A stretch of 64,000 bases of DNA from Desulfobacteraceae bacterium (lineage in GTDB: Bacteria; Desulfobacterota; Desulfobacteria; Desulfobacterales; Desulfobacteraceae). The stretch is taken from contig JADGFI010000008.1 of assembly GCA_016743945.1 (NCBI GenBank), positions 62,001 to 126,000 of the forward strand. The letters run 5' to 3'. Positions 44,513-53,972 of this stretch are shown piece after piece. Each line of letters begins with the position of its first letter. The first letter of the stretch is position 1. A program made the translations under genes and the position numbers. The notes under the pieces are model-generated. The model worked only from the letters and a program-made list of their open reading frames with translations. It had not been told where the DNA came from and did no database searches.

Positions 44513-45880
44513 TCAATCCATAATTTTACCAATAGGATTCATCTTACTATCACACTGTTCATAAATAAGATCAACTAATTTTCCCTTGATAGAATCATTT
44601 GTTTCTAACAAAACTGTTAGATAATTGGAGGTCACGGCCTTGAGAGAACCTGTCTGTTTGTCTTGGGTTTTCTGAACAAGGGCTTGAAGTTTTCTGCCTC
44701 GGTTTGCATGGATAAAGGCGGCCCGTTTTTCTTTGTCCAAGGCTCGCATCCTTGCGCATCTTTCTTTGATGATCTGAGAAGTAACCTTTCCAGAAAAATG
44801 ATAGGCAGGGGTGCCTTTTCTTGCAGAAAATGGAAATACATGAAGATAGGAGATGGGCAGTTTCTCAATGAGTCTGAACGTATTCTCAAATTGCGCATCT
44901 GTCTCAGAAGGAAATCCGATAAGGGTATCCACACCAATACCGGCAAAGGGCAGTTTATCGTGGATTTTATGGATCAGTGCTTCAAAAAAAGAAGCTGAGT
45001 AAGGCCGTTTCATTCTTTTTAAGATCCCATCATCTCCGGATTGTAAAGGAATGTGAAAATGATCGCACACAATATGACCCGGACATGCAAGATTAATCAG
45101 CTCTTCGGATAATTCTGTGGGTTCAATGGAAGAGATCCGGACCCTGTCCACAGAGCTTTGTTTATCCATGGTTTTAATCAGGTTTACCAAAGAGGTCGCA
45201 GGAGTCAAATCAAGACCATACATGCCGGTATGGATGCCGGTGATGATAACTTCCTTGAATCCGGATCGGCAAAGTCCCTCCAGATGTTTGAAAACCTGAT
45301 TTTCCGGCATGCTCACAGAGGAACCCCGGGCATAGGGTACAATGCAATAGTTGCAAAAGGCATTGCACCCATCCTGAATTTTCAGGTATGCCCGGGTCAT
45401 ATTTCCCTTTACCGGCTTATCAAATGAAAGGAGACGATTTTTTTTACTATGGTCTGGTGGCCGGAATACGAAAGGGGAGGGCGAAGAGAGCTGACCCGAT
45501 GCTTGATCGGGTGCCCGGTGGTTGCTCGGCTCTTTGGGCGGATTGATTATTAGGTCGGCTATCAGGGTTTTATCCTTGTGACAGACAATCTGGTCGATCT
45601 CTTCAATTTCTTTTATACGCTCATAATCAGTCTGGGCATGGCAACCTGTGACAATGATTTTGGCGTTTGGGTTGTCCCGGATGATTCTTCGGATGGCCTG
45701 CCTGGATTGCATGCCTGCCTTTGATGTTACCGCACAGGTGTTGATGATGCACAGATCCACAGATGAATTTTTTTCTCCCCGGACCAACCCTTTGTCTTCA
45801 AGACAGGAGGCAATGCCGTCGGATTCATATTGATTGACCTTACATCCCAGTGTCTCTATATAAAATTTTTGTTTTTTCAT
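44513..45880 (-). CDS. mtaB: tRNA t6A37 methylthiotransferase
   Basis: A radical-SAM enzyme that adds a methylthio group to t6A at tRNA position 37. The 455-aa protein has the N-terminal UPF0004 cysteines (ETLGCKVNQYESD, INTCAVTSKAG, VTGCHAQ), the radical-SAM CxxxCxxC motif in CNAFCNYCIVPYARG, and a C-terminal TRAM domain. The CKVNQYES start separates MtaB from MiaB and RimO. The linker between the two Fe-S domains is longer than usual, with a Pro/Ser-rich insertion near residues 115-145. It overlaps mnmA by 4 nt. Confidence 0.92.
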   Translation of the reverse strand: MKKQKFYIETLGCKVNQYESDGIASCLEDKGLVRGEKNSSVDLCIINTCAVTSKAGMQSRQAIRRIIRDNPNAKIIVTGCHAQTDYERIKEIEEIDQIVCHKDKTLIADLIINPPKEPSNHRAPDQASGQLSSPSPFVFRPPDHSKKNRLLSFDKPVKGNMTRAYLKIQDGCNAFCNYCIVPYARGSSVSMPENQVFKHLEGLCRSGFKEVIITGIHTGMYGLDLTPATSLVNLIKTMDKQSSVDRVRISSIEPTELSEELINLACPGHIVCDHFHIPLQSGDDGILKRMKRPYSASFFEALIHKIHDKLPFAGIGVDTLIGFPSETDAQFENTFRLIEKLPISYLHVFPFSARKGTPAYHFSGKVTSQIIKERCARMRALDKEKRAAFIHANRGRKLQALVQKTQDKQTGSLKAVTSNYLTVLLETNDSIKGKLVDLIYEQCDSKMNPIGKIMD

Positions 45881-46920
45881 TGAATAATACCCGCACCCAT
45901 CACCCTGTTATCGTGATAAAAAACAGCAGTCTGTCCCGGGGTGATGGCCAGTTGCGGCGTATCAAATATTACTTGTCCCGAGGCACCATTGCGTATCAGT
46001 TGAGAAGTTGCGCCTTTATGGCTGTATCGAATTTTGGTTGTCATGGTCAAGATCTCTTTGTTTTCGAAATAATTCCAGATAATGTTTTTCACCTGCATTT
46101 TTGTTGCAGCCAGATCCTTTTTAAAACAGACCACCAGGGTATTGGTGGAAAGGTCTATATGCCGTACATAGTAGGGTTCCGATGCCGGGCAGTTAATTCC
46201 CCGTCTCTGGCCAATGGTAAAGGCATGGAGTCCCATGTGGGCGCCGACTATTTTCCCATTAAGATCCTTTATATTCCCAGGCTTTGGCAAGATTCCTTTT
46301 TTTTCAATGATAAACTGTGAAAAACTGGTATTCTGGATAAAGCAGATATCCTGGCTTTCGCCGGAAGTTGTGGCAATCAGATTATTTTTTTTTGCCACTG
46401 CCTTTACCTGGGGTTTGCTGTAACCTGCCAGGGGAAGAATAATCCGTTCCAATTGATCAGAGCTGAGCATGGAAAGAAAATAGGACTGATCTTTCAGGGG
46501 GTCAGCCCCTTTTTCAAGCCAGCTTTTTGAAATTTTTCTTTCTGGCGAGATCAGGGGATTGACAATGGTGGCATAGTGACCTGTGGCAAGTGCATCCGCT
46601 CCCAACTCCTGTGCCTTTTTCAGCAGCGCACCGAATTTGATCTTTTTGTTACAGACCACACAAGGGTTGGGCGTTTTACCATCAAGGTAGGTGTCCATAA
46701 AATACTGAACCACCTCTTGCTCAAAAATCTGGGACAAGTCTAATGTATGAACCGGAAAACCCAGTTGCTGTTCAAGGGATTTTAAATTGGTAAGGTCTTT
46801 TTCAAATCCGGTGGTAAAATGGATGCCAAACACCTTTTTATAATCTCGTTTGATGAGAAATCCTGCAACAAGGGAATCAACACCGCCGCTTAGGGCAACG
46901 GCCACAACAGGAGGGGTCAT
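45877..46920 (-). CDS. mnmA: tRNA-uridine 2-sulfurtransferase
   Basis: Makes 2-thiouridine at tRNA wobble position 34. The 347-aa protein has the PP-loop ALSGGVDSLVAGFL, the catalytic cysteines in GKTPNPCVVCNKKIKFGALL and in SGESQDICFI, and GQRRGI in the C-terminal domain. The N-terminus is slightly shorter than E. coli MnmA. It starts within the stop of the NIL-ferredoxin gene (TAATG) and overlaps mtaB, making a tight tRNA-thiolation operon. Confidence 0.95.
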   Translation of the reverse strand: MTPPVVAVALSGGVDSLVAGFLIKRDYKKVFGIHFTTGFEKDLTNLKSLEQQLGFPVHTLDLSQIFEQEVVQYFMDTYLDGKTPNPCVVCNKKIKFGALLKKAQELGADALATGHYATIVNPLISPERKISKSWLEKGADPLKDQSYFLSMLSSDQLERIILPLAGYSKPQVKAVAKKNNLIATTSGESQDICFIQNTSFSQFIIEKKGILPKPGNIKDLNGKIVGAHMGLHAFTIGQRRGINCPASEPYYVRHIDLSTNTLVVCFKKDLAATKMQVKNIIWNYFENKEILTMTTKIRYSHKGATSQLIRNGASGQVIFDTPQLAITPGQTAVFYHDNRVMGAGIIQ

Positions 46921-47351
46921 TAGATAACTTCTTCTGTGTTTTTGCTAAAAAGCCCCATGGCCCGGGTCGGGCAAGTCAGGATACACAGTTCACAGACACT
47001 GCATTTATCTTTATTAAATATTACTTCCATTTCAGGGCGCTTGATATACAAGGCTTCTGTGGGACAAACTGCAGTGCAGGCGCCGCAGTGGGTACAGATC
47101 TCTTCATCCTTGAAAATCTGCTGTTCAGGATTTGAAACCTCAACCCCCTGATCTTTTAAGAATTTTACCCCTTGATTGAATCCGGATCGGGTGGCCGATG
47201 AAAGTTCTAAAACCATGAACCCTTCTTTTCGGTTGGAAATCCTGGCGTTCAAAATATTAAACATCAAATCAAACTTTATGGTTAACTGACAGACCAATGC
47301 CTTCTGGGCAACCTCGGCCGGAAAATGTAAAATAATTATTTTAGAATACAA
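46920..47351 (-). CDS. NIL-domain ferredoxin
   Basis: A 143-aa protein with an N-terminal NIL domain (SKIIILHFPAEVAQKALVCQ, ILNARISNRKEGFMVLELSS) and two C-terminal 4Fe-4S clusters, CTHCGACTAVCP and CSVCELCILTCP. The start is set to a TTG at 47351, seven bases after GGAGG; the open frame continues upstream but the ribosome site and the domain edge agree on the TTG. Such NIL-ferredoxins occur with sulfur-transfer genes in anaerobes. Here it is translationally coupled to mnmA, so it probably supplies electrons or handles sulfur for tRNA thiolation. Confidence 0.85.
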   Translation of the reverse strand: MYSKIIILHFPAEVAQKALVCQLTIKFDLMFNILNARISNRKEGFMVLELSSATRSGFNQGVKFLKDQGVEVSNPEQQIFKDEEICTHCGACTAVCPTEALYIKRPEMEVIFNKDKCSVCELCILTCPTRAMGLFSKNTEEVI

Positions 47352-47502
47352 TGGTGTTCCTCCGTTCTTAACACTTAAATTAAAATCCCTTTGACAAAGC
47401 AATTACTTTAAGTATTATAATTATCAGGTCAAGCTTATAATTAACATCACCTTTATATATTAAACATAGCGGATAAACAATCTTGTTTTAAAGGTCAGGC
47501 AC

Positions 47503-49665
47503 ATGAATCGTTTTGCGTTTGAATTGTCCAGTTATACCCTTAAAACTTTTTCAGGAGTTTCAAAGGCCAACATAAGAATCAAAGGCCAAAAAAATATTCC
47601 CACTGGATCCATTATTTTTTGTGCCAACCATTTCACAAGAATTGAAACTATTTTTTTGCCATACCATGTCCATGCCATTACCCAAAAACAGGTCTGGTCC
47701 CTTGCCGCCAAAGAGTTGTTTGAGGTTCCGGTTCTGGAGGGGGTTTTAAATAAGTTAGGAGCTGTTTCCACCCATGATCCCAATCGGGACGAATTAATTT
47801 TACAAACCCTATTATCTGGTAATGTCCAATGGATTATTTTTCCCGAAGGCATGATGGTTAAAAATAAAAAACTTGTTAAAAATGACAAATTCCAATTAAC
47901 AGATGATACCGGGGTTTCCCGTCCCCATACCGGGGCTGCTTCCCTTGCCCTGCGATGCGAATTTTTCCGGGAACGGCTGCGCAGACTTTCCATTAGCTGT
48001 GAACCAGAGTTTTACAGACTGAAAAAAAGCCTCAAAATAACCGATATGGATCGGGTGTTGGCACAAACAACCCACATCGTTCCAGTGAACATTACCTATT
48101 ATCCCGGCAATGCCCGGGATAATATTTTGGGGTCAATCGCAAAGACGATTATGAAAGAACCCTCAAAAAGAGTGATGGACGAACTTATGACCGAAGGGGG
48201 AATGCTTTTATCAGGGGTAGATATTACCATCCGGTTTGGAGATCCCATTGAAATTAATCCCTATCTGAATGATGCGTATATTGAGAGCATGCTGACGGTC
48301 AAACGGCGGGTCCGATTTGATGATGACATCAGTTCCAAAAATATTTCAAAACAAATTTCCAATGGGATCATGGAGCGGTATATGTCGGCTGTTTATGACA
48401 TGACCACCCTCAATTACGATCATGTCATGGCCTGTATTCTAAAGCATTTTCCCTATAAGAAAGAAGGCATCGATATATATGAGTTCACCTGCAAGGTCTA
48501 TTATGCCATTACCTGCCTTTTGTTAAACAAAATTTGTTATGTGTCTGATAATTTCCATCAAAACCAGGTCCATCTGCTGATCAATGATCGATACAAGCGG
48601 ATAGAAACTTTTTTGTTGCTGGCCGAGAAAACCGGTATGATTGAAATTAAAGGGGACCGGTTCTTTAAAGATCAGGCCCGGTTTTTTATCCGTTCTGACT
48701 TTCATACCATTCGCATGAAAAATCCCATTGTCGTCATGGCCAATGAGGTGGAACCGGTTACAGCGGCTGAAATTTGTCTCAAGAAAATTGCCCAGAAATC
48801 AGGGCGACAGATTCAAGAACTGGTGAAGGGTCGCTTAACGGAAAAAATGAATGTGGATTATAGCCACGCCTATAATACCTATTATATTGAAGGGGAATCA
48901 AAGAAAAAACGAATCGGCAAACCCTTGTTTTTAAAACATGACAATGAAGTTGCCGGTGTTTTGCTGATCCACGGGTATATGGCGGCTCCCGAAGAAATGA
49001 AAGTTTGTGCTCAATATCTTTATGGACGAGGTTTTACGGTATTTGCCCCCCGCCTTGCCGGCCATGGTACCGCTCCGGAGGACCTTGCCAAGACACCCTA
49101 TGAGCAATGGGTGGAATCCGTTGAGGAGGCCTATGTGGTACTTAGACATTCCTGTGATAAAATAATTATCGGAGGTTTTTCAACCGGAGCAGGTCTTGCC
49201 CTTGAACTTGCCTGTCGGGTGAAAGAGTGTGAAGCCATTTTTGCCGTGGCCCCCCCCATGCAGCTCAATGACCTGGGATCCTATTTTGTTCCAGCCATTG
49301 ATGCCTGGAACAACATGATCAAAAAAATTCGTTTGTCTTCCATTGCAAAGGAATTTCTTGAGAATGACCCAGAAAATCCCCATATCAATTATACTAGAAA
49401 TCCCGTTGCAGGGATTCATCAGCTTGAAATGTTAATGGACCAACTATCTCCCAAGTTACAGACCATTGAACGACCCGTTTTGGTAGTTCAGTCCAGAAAG
49501 GATCCTGTGGTCAACCCCAGGGGAACCCAAAGATTATTCGAAAAGCTCGGATCCAAGGTAAAGGAATATTATCTTTTTGATTATGATCGACATGGTATCC
49601 TAACGGGCAGGGGGGTGGAACGGGTTTTTCAGTCCATTGAAAATTTTATCAGGCAGTGGGCATGA
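47503..49665 (+). CDS. Acyltransferase-alpha/beta-hydrolase fusion protein
   Basis: A 720-aa protein joining two enzymes. The N-terminal part (about 1-280) resembles PlsC-type acyltransferases, with IIFCANHFTRIETIF (HxxxxE in place of HxxxxD), IIFPEGMMVKNKK and a later VPVNITYYPG. A middle helical region of about 170 residues is unassigned. The C-terminal part (about 475-720) is an alpha/beta hydrolase of carboxylesterase type: LLIHGYMAAPEEMKVCAQYL, the nucleophile elbow GGFSTGAG, Asp in QSRKDPVVNP and His in DYDRHGIL. It probably trims and re-acylates lipids. It is divergent from the NIL-ferredoxin operon, with about 150 nt between. Confidence 0.85.
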   Translation: MNRFAFELSSYTLKTFSGVSKANIRIKGQKNIPTGSIIFCANHFTRIETIFLPYHVHAITQKQVWSLAAKELFEVPVLEGVLNKLGAVSTHDPNRDELILQTLLSGNVQWIIFPEGMMVKNKKLVKNDKFQLTDDTGVSRPHTGAASLALRCEFFRERLRRLSISCEPEFYRLKKSLKITDMDRVLAQTTHIVPVNITYYPGNARDNILGSIAKTIMKEPSKRVMDELMTEGGMLLSGVDITIRFGDPIEINPYLNDAYIESMLTVKRRVRFDDDISSKNISKQISNGIMERYMSAVYDMTTLNYDHVMACILKHFPYKKEGIDIYEFTCKVYYAITCLLLNKICYVSDNFHQNQVHLLINDRYKRIETFLLLAEKTGMIEIKGDRFFKDQARFFIRSDFHTIRMKNPIVVMANEVEPVTAAEICLKKIAQKSGRQIQELVKGRLTEKMNVDYSHAYNTYYIEGESKKKRIGKPLFLKHDNEVAGVLLIHGYMAAPEEMKVCAQYLYGRGFTVFAPRLAGHGTAPEDLAKTPYEQWVESVEEAYVVLRHSCDKIIIGGFSTGAGLALELACRVKECEAIFAVAPPMQLNDLGSYFVPAIDAWNNMIKKIRLSSIAKEFLENDPENPHINYTRNPVAGIHQLEMLMDQLSPKLQTIERPVLVVQSRKDPVVNPRGTQRLFEKLGSKVKEYYLFDYDRHGILTGRGVERVFQSIENFIRQWA

Positions 49666-49721
49666 TAATAGGGGCAATGATGTCAGAAAGAGACAATGAT
49701 GTTAGAAAGAGAGTTGGATTC

Positions 49722-49762
49722 AAAAAAACGCCCCGGATCTTTGGATAAAAATCCGGGGCGTT
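49722..49762 (-). terminator. Terminator of the fusA/KaiC-like operon
   Basis: Stem AACGCCCCGGAT/ATCCGGGGCGTT (12 bp, arms 49727-49738 and 49751-49762), followed on the minus strand by a run of T. It also closes the convergent acyltransferase-hydrolase gene. Confidence 0.8.
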
Positions 49763-49833
49763 AATGACGATATCTGGTTAAAACTAAAATTTATTCAGCT
49801 GGCATCCTATTTTTATTTAGCCAACGTCTTTTT

Positions 49834-50526
49834 TTATTCAGCTAACATCATGGTGGCAGGATCCAGTTTGAATTTTTGGTCAATTCTGTTGCCGTCTTTT
49901 AATATCACGGCTTCAATTTTATCATCAACCGGCTGGAGGAAGATGGCTTTATCAAAAAGATTTTTTACCGCTTCCAGCTGAACCGGGAAACCGTCTTCGC
50001 TCAGGGCTTCTTCCCTATGACTTTTCATGGAAAACCAGATAAAGACGCCAAATTCCTGATTCAAAATTTTTAAATCTTCCAGTATAGCGGTGGCATCTTT
50101 ATCAAAATTGATGCCGTCAATCACAATGATAGAAGGCAGGGCAAGGTCTGATTTTTTGAAACTTTTTAAATAATCTTTAATCTTGTCTGTATTAAAGGTA
50201 GATTCTGTGTAGCTGATCCCCACCTTGTTTGGGAAGATATCTTCCCACAGGCGAACTGCTTTCTGGGGATCCACATAGCCAATATTGTCCACCAGATTTG
50301 TATAGGCTTCTTCATATCTCAGGTTTATCTTGTCCATGGGATCATCAAGGCTTACATGGAGTATTTTTTGATCGGCCAACAATTGGGTCAATGCAATCTG
50401 AACAAGGAAGCTGGTTTTACCAACACCTGCCCGGGAAAGAACAGCACCGAATTGGCCTTTTGCTATATTTTCAATGCCAATGGCTCGTTCAACCGGGCTT
50501 TTGAGAATGAGATCTTTTTTAAGCAT
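49834..50526 (-). CDS. KaiC/RecA-like ATPase
   Basis: A 230-aa single-domain P-loop ATPase. Walker A is in SRAGVGKTSFLVQIAL (residues about 31-46), Walker B in SIIVIDGINFD, and SLDDPMDKINLRYEEA lies between. The fold class is RecA/KaiC, the group that includes gas-vesicle GvpD and other regulatory ATPases; no DNA-binding or phosphotransfer site is apparent. It lies 24 nt downstream of fusA and should be cotranscribed with it. I do not know a defined function, but the linkage to EF-G hints at translation or growth-rate control. Confidence 0.7.
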   Translation of the reverse strand: MLKKDLILKSPVERAIGIENIAKGQFGAVLSRAGVGKTSFLVQIALTQLLADQKILHVSLDDPMDKINLRYEEAYTNLVDNIGYVDPQKAVRLWEDIFPNKVGISYTESTFNTDKIKDYLKSFKKSDLALPSIIVIDGINFDKDATAILEDLKILNQEFGVFIWFSMKSHREEALSEDGFPVQLEAVKNLFDKAIFLQPVDDKIEAVILKDGNRIDQKFKLDPATMMLAE

Positions 50527-50550
50527 AATTCCTCTCTTTAAATAAGGGTC

Positions 50551-52638
50551 TTATTTATTTTTAGCAGCTTTTTCTTCTGCTTTCTTTTTAGAAATGTCTT
50601 CAGCCACGGACTGGGGAACCTGTTTGTAGGAAGAAAATTCCATGGAAAACTGTGCCTTGCCCTGTGTGGCGGACCGAAGGATGGTTGAAAAGCCGAACAT
50701 TTCTGACAAAGGAACCTGGGATTCAACCACGGACATCACTCCTTCTTCCTGGGAGCCCTGGATAATTCCCCTTCTCTGGTTGATCAGTCCCATACACGAT
50801 CCCTGGAATTCATTGGGGGTTTCAATAACCACCTTCATGATGGGTTCCATGATAACCGGTTTTGCTTTGGCATACCCTTCAAGAAATCCACCCCGGGCAG
50901 CAGCCTGGAAGGCCATTTCAGAGGAGTCAACCGCATGAAAACCACCATCTTCAAGTGTAATCTTGATGCCGGTAACCGGAAATTCGAGGTTGGGACCCTT
51001 TGCCATGCATCCACGAAACCCTTTTTCACACGAAGAAATATATTGGGTGGGAATCCTGCCGCCGGTGACCTTATTAACAAATTCAAACTCTTCTTCAGTG
51101 GGTTCAATGAACCCCATTACCTTACCAAATTGTCCGGAACCACCGGTCTGTTTTTTATGGGTATAATTGAAGGGGGCTTTTCGGGTAATGGTTTCTCTGT
51201 AAGCTACCCTGGGCTTTCCTGTTGCAACTTCCGCCGCATATTCTCGTTTCATTCTTTCCACATAAACTTCCAGGTGAAGCTCGCCCATGCCCTGGATAAT
51301 GGTATCTCCGGTTTCATGGTCCACATAGGTTTTAAATGTAGGATCTTCTTTGGTGAACCGGTTCAGGGCCTTTGACATATTGATCTGGGCCTTGTTGTCC
51401 TTGGGGACAATGGAAAGGGAAATAACCGGTTCCATGATATGCATGGCGATCAGGGAATAATTGACGGATGGATCTACAAAGGTATCACCTGAAGCACAGT
51501 CGACCCCGAACATCGCACCGATATGACCGGCCGGAATGGCATCCACTTCTTCCATCTGGGAGGAATGCATGCGGATCAGACGACCGGCTTTGATTTTTCT
51601 GCCGTCTCTGGAGTTAACAAGGGTGTCTCCCTTGTTGATACACCCCTGGTAAACCCGGATATAGGTGAGCTGTCCGTATTGCCCGTCTTCAAGCTTAAAG
51701 GCCAGGGCCACGGTGGGTTTATCAAAAACACTTTCCAGGGCAACCGTCTCTTCGTTGTTGTCCAGATCAATGGCGACATTTTCAATGTCCAGAGGAGATG
51801 GAAGGTAGTTTAGAACCGCATTGAGCAATGGCTGAACCGCTTTGTTTTTATAGGCAGATCCAAGGAAGACCGGAGTCATTTTTCTTGCAATGGTACCGGT
51901 TCTGACAGCGGTCATGATCATTTGGGTGGTGATCTCGCTTTCTTCCAAAAGGGCATCGGTCAGATCTTCAGAGAAGAGAGATGCTTCATCCAGCATCACT
52001 TCCCTTGCAAGCTTTGCTTCTTCGAGCAAATCTGCCGGGATCTCTTGTTCAACCATGTTTTCCCCATTGTCGCCTTCAAAATAATAGGCTTTCATGGTAA
52101 CCAGGTCGACAATCCCTTCGTGTTTGTCTTCAAGGCCGATTGGCAACTGCATCATCACAGAATTATGTCCCAGCTTGTTTTTTAACTGATCGCTAACCTT
52201 GAGGGGATTGGCACCGGACCTGTCACACTTGTTGACAAATGCAATGCAGGGAACTTCATAGCGTTTCATCTGCTGGTCCACGGTAATGGACTGAGATTGG
52301 ACACCGGATACAGAGCAGAGGATAAGGACAACACCATCTAATACGCGCAAAGACCGCTCAACTTCAACTGTAAAATCCACATGGCCGGGTGTGTCGATAA
52401 TGTTGACGGCATGGTTGTCCCATTCACAATGGGTGGCGGCAGAAGCAATGGTGATTCCCCTTTCCCTTTCAAGCTCCATTGAATCCATGACAGCGCCGAC
52501 ACCGTCTTTACCCCTGACTTCATTGATTTGATGAATCTTGTCCGTATAAAACAAAATTCTTTCAGTAAGTGTGGTTTTGCCGGAATCAATATGGGCACTG
52601 ATTCCAATGTTTCTTACCCTTGATAGATCTCTGATCAT
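50551..52638 (-). CDS. fusA: Elongation factor G
   Basis: Drives translocation of tRNAs and mRNA on the ribosome with GTP. The 695-aa protein has G1 [12 protein letters not shown] (Ser instead of the usual Ala), switch regions [16 protein letters not shown] and [10 protein letters not shown]. The C-terminal domains are complete ([33 protein letters not shown]), ending in a Lys/Glu-rich tail. The HIDSGKT and [16 protein letters not shown] features resemble the mitochondrial EFG1/spdEFG1 type rather than the str-operon EF-G. It is not next to rpsL/rpsG. A second EF-G-like gene lies at 56055. Confidence 0.96.
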   Translation of the reverse strand: MIRDLSRVRNIGISAHIDSGKTTLTERILFYTDKIHQINEVRGKDGVGAVMDSMELERERGITIASAATHCEWDNHAVNIIDTPGHVDFTVEVERSLRVLDGVVLILCSVSGVQSQSITVDQQMKRYEVPCIAFVNKCDRSGANPLKVSDQLKNKLGHNSVMMQLPIGLEDKHEGIVDLVTMKAYYFEGDNGENMVEQEIPADLLEEAKLAREVMLDEASLFSEDLTDALLEESEITTQMIMTAVRTGTIARKMTPVFLGSAYKNKAVQPLLNAVLNYLPSPLDIENVAIDLDNNEETVALESVFDKPTVALAFKLEDGQYGQLTYIRVYQGCINKGDTLVNSRDGRKIKAGRLIRMHSSQMEEVDAIPAGHIGAMFGVDCASGDTFVDPSVNYSLIAMHIMEPVISLSIVPKDNKAQINMSKALNRFTKEDPTFKTYVDHETGDTIIQGMGELHLEVYVERMKREYAAEVATGKPRVAYRETITRKAPFNYTHKKQTGGSGQFGKVMGFIEPTEEEFEFVNKVTGGRIPTQYISSCEKGFRGCMAKGPNLEFPVTGIKITLEDGGFHAVDSSEMAFQAAARGGFLEGYAKAKPVIMEPIMKVVIETPNEFQGSCMGLINQRRGIIQGSQEEGVMSVVESQVPLSEMFGFSTILRSATQGKAQFSMEFSSYKQVPQSVAEDISKKKAEEKAAKNK

Positions 52639-52963
52639 TTTTTAATCATCCTTATGAATAAAAATAAATTCCTTTAAACAATAAAAAAAATACAAATATT
52701 GCCAAAGGCATTGCTATATATTGGTTTTATAAAATTCTTGATGCGATTTTATTAGTTTGAATCCAGATTAAAATTAACGTATGAAAAGCGATTATGTATA
52801 CTTTTTTTCCTTGTTTGTCAAGAGTTTAATGGCTTTTGCAGATTTATCAACAAATGAGCTCCAGGGGTTAAATTCTTGTTTTTTATCTTTTTTATTGTGT
52901 TTCCCCATGCCATTTAATAGAATGCCTTCCTTCGTATATGATATTTAATTTTGGAGAGACAGC
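52639..52963. other. Divergent intergenic region of fusA and the TPR gene
   Basis: No gene. It holds the probable fusA promoter (52795-52821, minus strand) and the TTG start region with a GGAGA site for the TPR/SPOR gene. Confidence 0.4.
52795..52821 (-). promoter_or_regulatory. Probable sigma-70 promoter of fusA
   Basis: On the minus strand TTGACA (52821-52816) is followed after 15 nt by TATACA (52800-52795). The spacing is short; a shifted -10 (TACATA) would give 17 nt. It lies about 155 nt ahead of the fusA start. Confidence 0.4.
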
Positions 52964-53887
52964 TTGAAAAATTTTTTAATTTTAATTGTTCTTGCTACCT
53001 GTTGCAGTTCAACTGTTTATGCCGTTTCCGAAAGAGCGTTATTCGAACGAGGGGTCATGCTTTTAAAACAGGACAAAAACAAAGAAGCAGTTGATTCTTT
53101 TACCGCATTAATCGAGATGGCACCCCAGAATCCAAATGCGTATAAAAACCGAGGGGTGGCCCACATGAAACTGAATCAATATGATGCGGCCATAAATGAT
53201 TTTGAGCAGGTAAAAAAGATTTTACCTGATTTAAAGGGGTTATACAGCAATTTGGGGGTGGCCTGGTATTATAAAGAAAATTATACCAGAGCCATTGAAA
53301 ATTATGACACGGAAATCTCCCTATCCCCTGACAATCATTTTGCCTATTTTAACCGGGCTATTTGCAGGGCTGAACTTAAAGAGTATGAAGCAAGTCTCAA
53401 AGATATTATTAAAACCCTTGAGCTTGTGCCAAAATTTTATCTGGCGCTTTGTTTAAAAGGGGATTTACACACAAACATGAATCAGCCCAAAAAAGCGAAA
53501 CAGGCCTATGAGCGAGCGATAATAATTGAACCCGATAAGCTCTATGCCAAGGAAAAGCTTGACGGACTGAAAAAACATGCTTCCATGGCGCAAACCCAAA
53601 AAAAATCTTCGCCTGTATCGACAATTGTATCGACCACAACTTCTGGAGACTATGAACTCCAGACCGGTGCTTTTCGGGTTCAAGACAATGCCTTGTTGAT
53701 GCAAAAAAAACTTAAAAAAAAAGGATATACGGCAAGAATTCTTGAGTTAAAAGAGCTCAATAATACACCCTGGTATCTCGTGAGGACAGGTGTATATTCC
53801 CGGCAACAAGCGGCGGAATCTTTTAAAGTAATTTTAAAAAATGATATGGGGATTGATGTCATTATCAGACCTTATAACCGATTCTAA
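52964..53887 (+). CDS. TPR- and SPOR-domain exported protein
   Basis: A 307-aa protein starting at a TTG with GGAGA upstream. A signal peptide (about 1-22, cleavage near VYAVSE) is followed by four to five TPR repeats (residues about 25-195, e.g. PNAYKNRGVAHMKLNQYDAA, YFNRAICRAELKEYEA), a Ser/Thr-rich linker and a C-terminal SPOR domain (YELQTGAFRVQDNALLMQKK, YLVRTGVYSRQQAAES). SPOR binds denuded glycan strands at division sites. The protein is probably periplasmic and acts as an adaptor in cell-wall or envelope assembly. Confidence 0.85.
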   Translation: MKNFLILIVLATCCSSTVYAVSERALFERGVMLLKQDKNKEAVDSFTALIEMAPQNPNAYKNRGVAHMKLNQYDAAINDFEQVKKILPDLKGLYSNLGVAWYYKENYTRAIENYDTEISLSPDNHFAYFNRAICRAELKEYEASLKDIIKTLELVPKFYLALCLKGDLHTNMNQPKKAKQAYERAIIIEPDKLYAKEKLDGLKKHASMAQTQKKSSPVSTIVSTTTSGDYELQTGAFRVQDNALLMQKKLKKKGYTARILELKELNNTPWYLVRTGVYSRQQAAESFKVILKNDMGIDVIIRPYNRF

Positions 53888-53972
53888 CTGGTCGATTTTG
53901 ACTGGCCGATTCTACCTGACCGATTTTAGTTTCAAGGACAGGACCAATTTTAGGAATATAGGAAAGTAAAAA

